Assembly: GCA_936941515.1 (NCBI GenBank)
Contig: CAKZJI010000513.1
Coordinates: 1 to 5,962, forward strand
DNA length: 5,962 nucleotides
From: an uncultured Propionibacteriaceae bacterium
Lineage (GTDB): Bacteria > Actinomycetota > Actinomycetes > Propionibacteriales > Propionibacteriaceae
Direction of reading: 5' to 3'
Position numbers and translations under genes: made by a program. Below the pieces are notes generated by a model. It searched no databases. It was not told the DNA's origin and saw nothing but the letters and a program-made list of their open reading frames with translations. Positions 5,738 to 5,962 of this stretch are shown piece by piece (the first letter of the stretch is position 1; each line of letters begins with the position of its first letter).

Positions 5738-5962
5738 GACGTCTCCTTTTTCGAGATGTAAAGACCCTTCGGAATCGCCGGGTATACCCGCACCATCGGT
5801 CTAGAAAACCAAAAATCGAAGGAGATTGGCCTGGAAATAGCTCCCTGCCAGCCCTCCTCAGTTTTTGCCCAGAGGTCACCCACGTTATCGAAACCTGCAC
5901 TGCCTACGGGCAAGTTATGAGCAGCTCGTAAAGCCTCTTCTCGAAGAGGGTGGTCCCGGCTG
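5722..5962 (-). CDS. Unrecognised phage protein, C-terminal fragment (5' end outside window)
   Basis: The frame is open from the right edge of the window to TAG at 5724-5722, giving the last 79 residues of a gene that begins outside. The visible part starts SRDHPLREEALRAAHNLPVG, continues through GFDNVGDLWAKTEEGWQGAI and SFDFWFSRPMVRVYPAIP, and ends KKETSCVGS. It looks globular, with many aromatic residues and no membrane segment. I recognise no family. A start inside the window (for example TTG near 5913) is possible, but no convincing binding site precedes it and the frame stays open beyond. Its last 16 bases overlap the start of the metallophosphoesterase gene, whose ribosome binding site lies within its coding sequence, so the two are probably cotranscribed. 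Confidence 0.65.
   Translation of the reverse strand, partial: SRDHPLREEALRAAHNLPVGSAGFDNVGDLWAKTEEGWQGAISRPISFDFWFSRPMVRVYPAIPKGLYISKKETSCVGS
5743..5748 (-). promoter_or_regulatory. Strong ribosome binding site upstream of a CTG start
   Basis: AAGGAG on the minus strand, part of an AAAAAGGAG run, lies five bases before CTG at 5737-5735. It lies inside the last codons of the upstream gene. There is no other start codon at a suitable distance in the phosphoesterase frame, so this site is the main evidence for CTG initiation. Confidence 0.75.
5779..5790. other. 12-base perfect palindrome upstream of the phosphoesterase start
   Basis: CGGGTATACCCG is a perfect 12-base inverted repeat about 40 bases upstream of the CTG start, inside the coding sequence of the upstream gene. 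It could be an operator half-site cluster or simply a chance palindrome in coding DNA. No second copy was noticed in the window. Confidence 0.25.

Noticed and set aside
5722..5962. Promoter upstream of the phosphoesterase (AT-rich stretch near 5805-5820)
   Set aside because: The TTGGTT and TATACC boxes on the minus strand are about 20 bases apart, too far for a standard promoter, and the region is coding for the upstream gene.

Overview
The window looks like part of a tailed dsDNA bacteriophage (or closely related prophage) genome. It is densely coded, has 4-base stop/start overlaps, and carries one long leftward block of replication-type genes facing a rightward virion-type gene. No host housekeeping gene, tRNA, rRNA, transposase or CRISPR array is visible. 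Base composition is moderately high in GC, and strong AAGGAG-type ribosome binding sites are used. That would fit a phage of a high-GC Gram-positive (actinobacterial) host, but the host is inferred and not shown.

Layout. Positions 2-1018 (+) hold the 3' end of a gene that enters from the left, probably encoding a virion or tail-associated protein with a coiled coil and a beta-rich C-terminus. Positions 1036-1065 form a strong GC hairpin, probably a two-way terminator separating the convergent transcription units. All remaining genes are on the minus strand. Read in their own direction, from right to left, they are: the C-terminus of an unrecognised protein (5962-5722); a calcineurin-like metallophosphoesterase (5737-4973) that appears to start at CTG; a possible sigma-like DNA-binding protein (4976-4416); an unrecognised two-part protein with an Ala/Pro/Gln-rich N-terminus (4406-3858, TTG start); a 61-base gap with a hairpin; an unrecognised acidic protein (3796-3260, TTG start); a small stand-alone helix-turn-helix protein (about 3273-2995); a 604-residue family A DNA polymerase with proofreading exonuclease (2998-1184, GTG start); and a 32-residue peptide gene (1187-1089) that ends just before the terminator.

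How they fit together. The leftward genes are packed end to end. ATGA or GTGA overlaps link phosphoesterase to sigma-like, HTH to polymerase, and polymerase to the small peptide gene. This suggests one early or replication operon with translational coupling. The polymerase is the only gene whose biochemical role is certain. The metallophosphoesterase fold is also certain, but its substrate is not.

The most unusual features are: the CTG start inferred for the phosphoesterase, since the first ATG/GTG/TTG lies after the catalytic DxH motif; the run of non-ATG starts; the 32-residue gene downstream of the polymerase; and the altered motif A of the polymerase. I did not find a convincing new multi-gene system such as a defence island.
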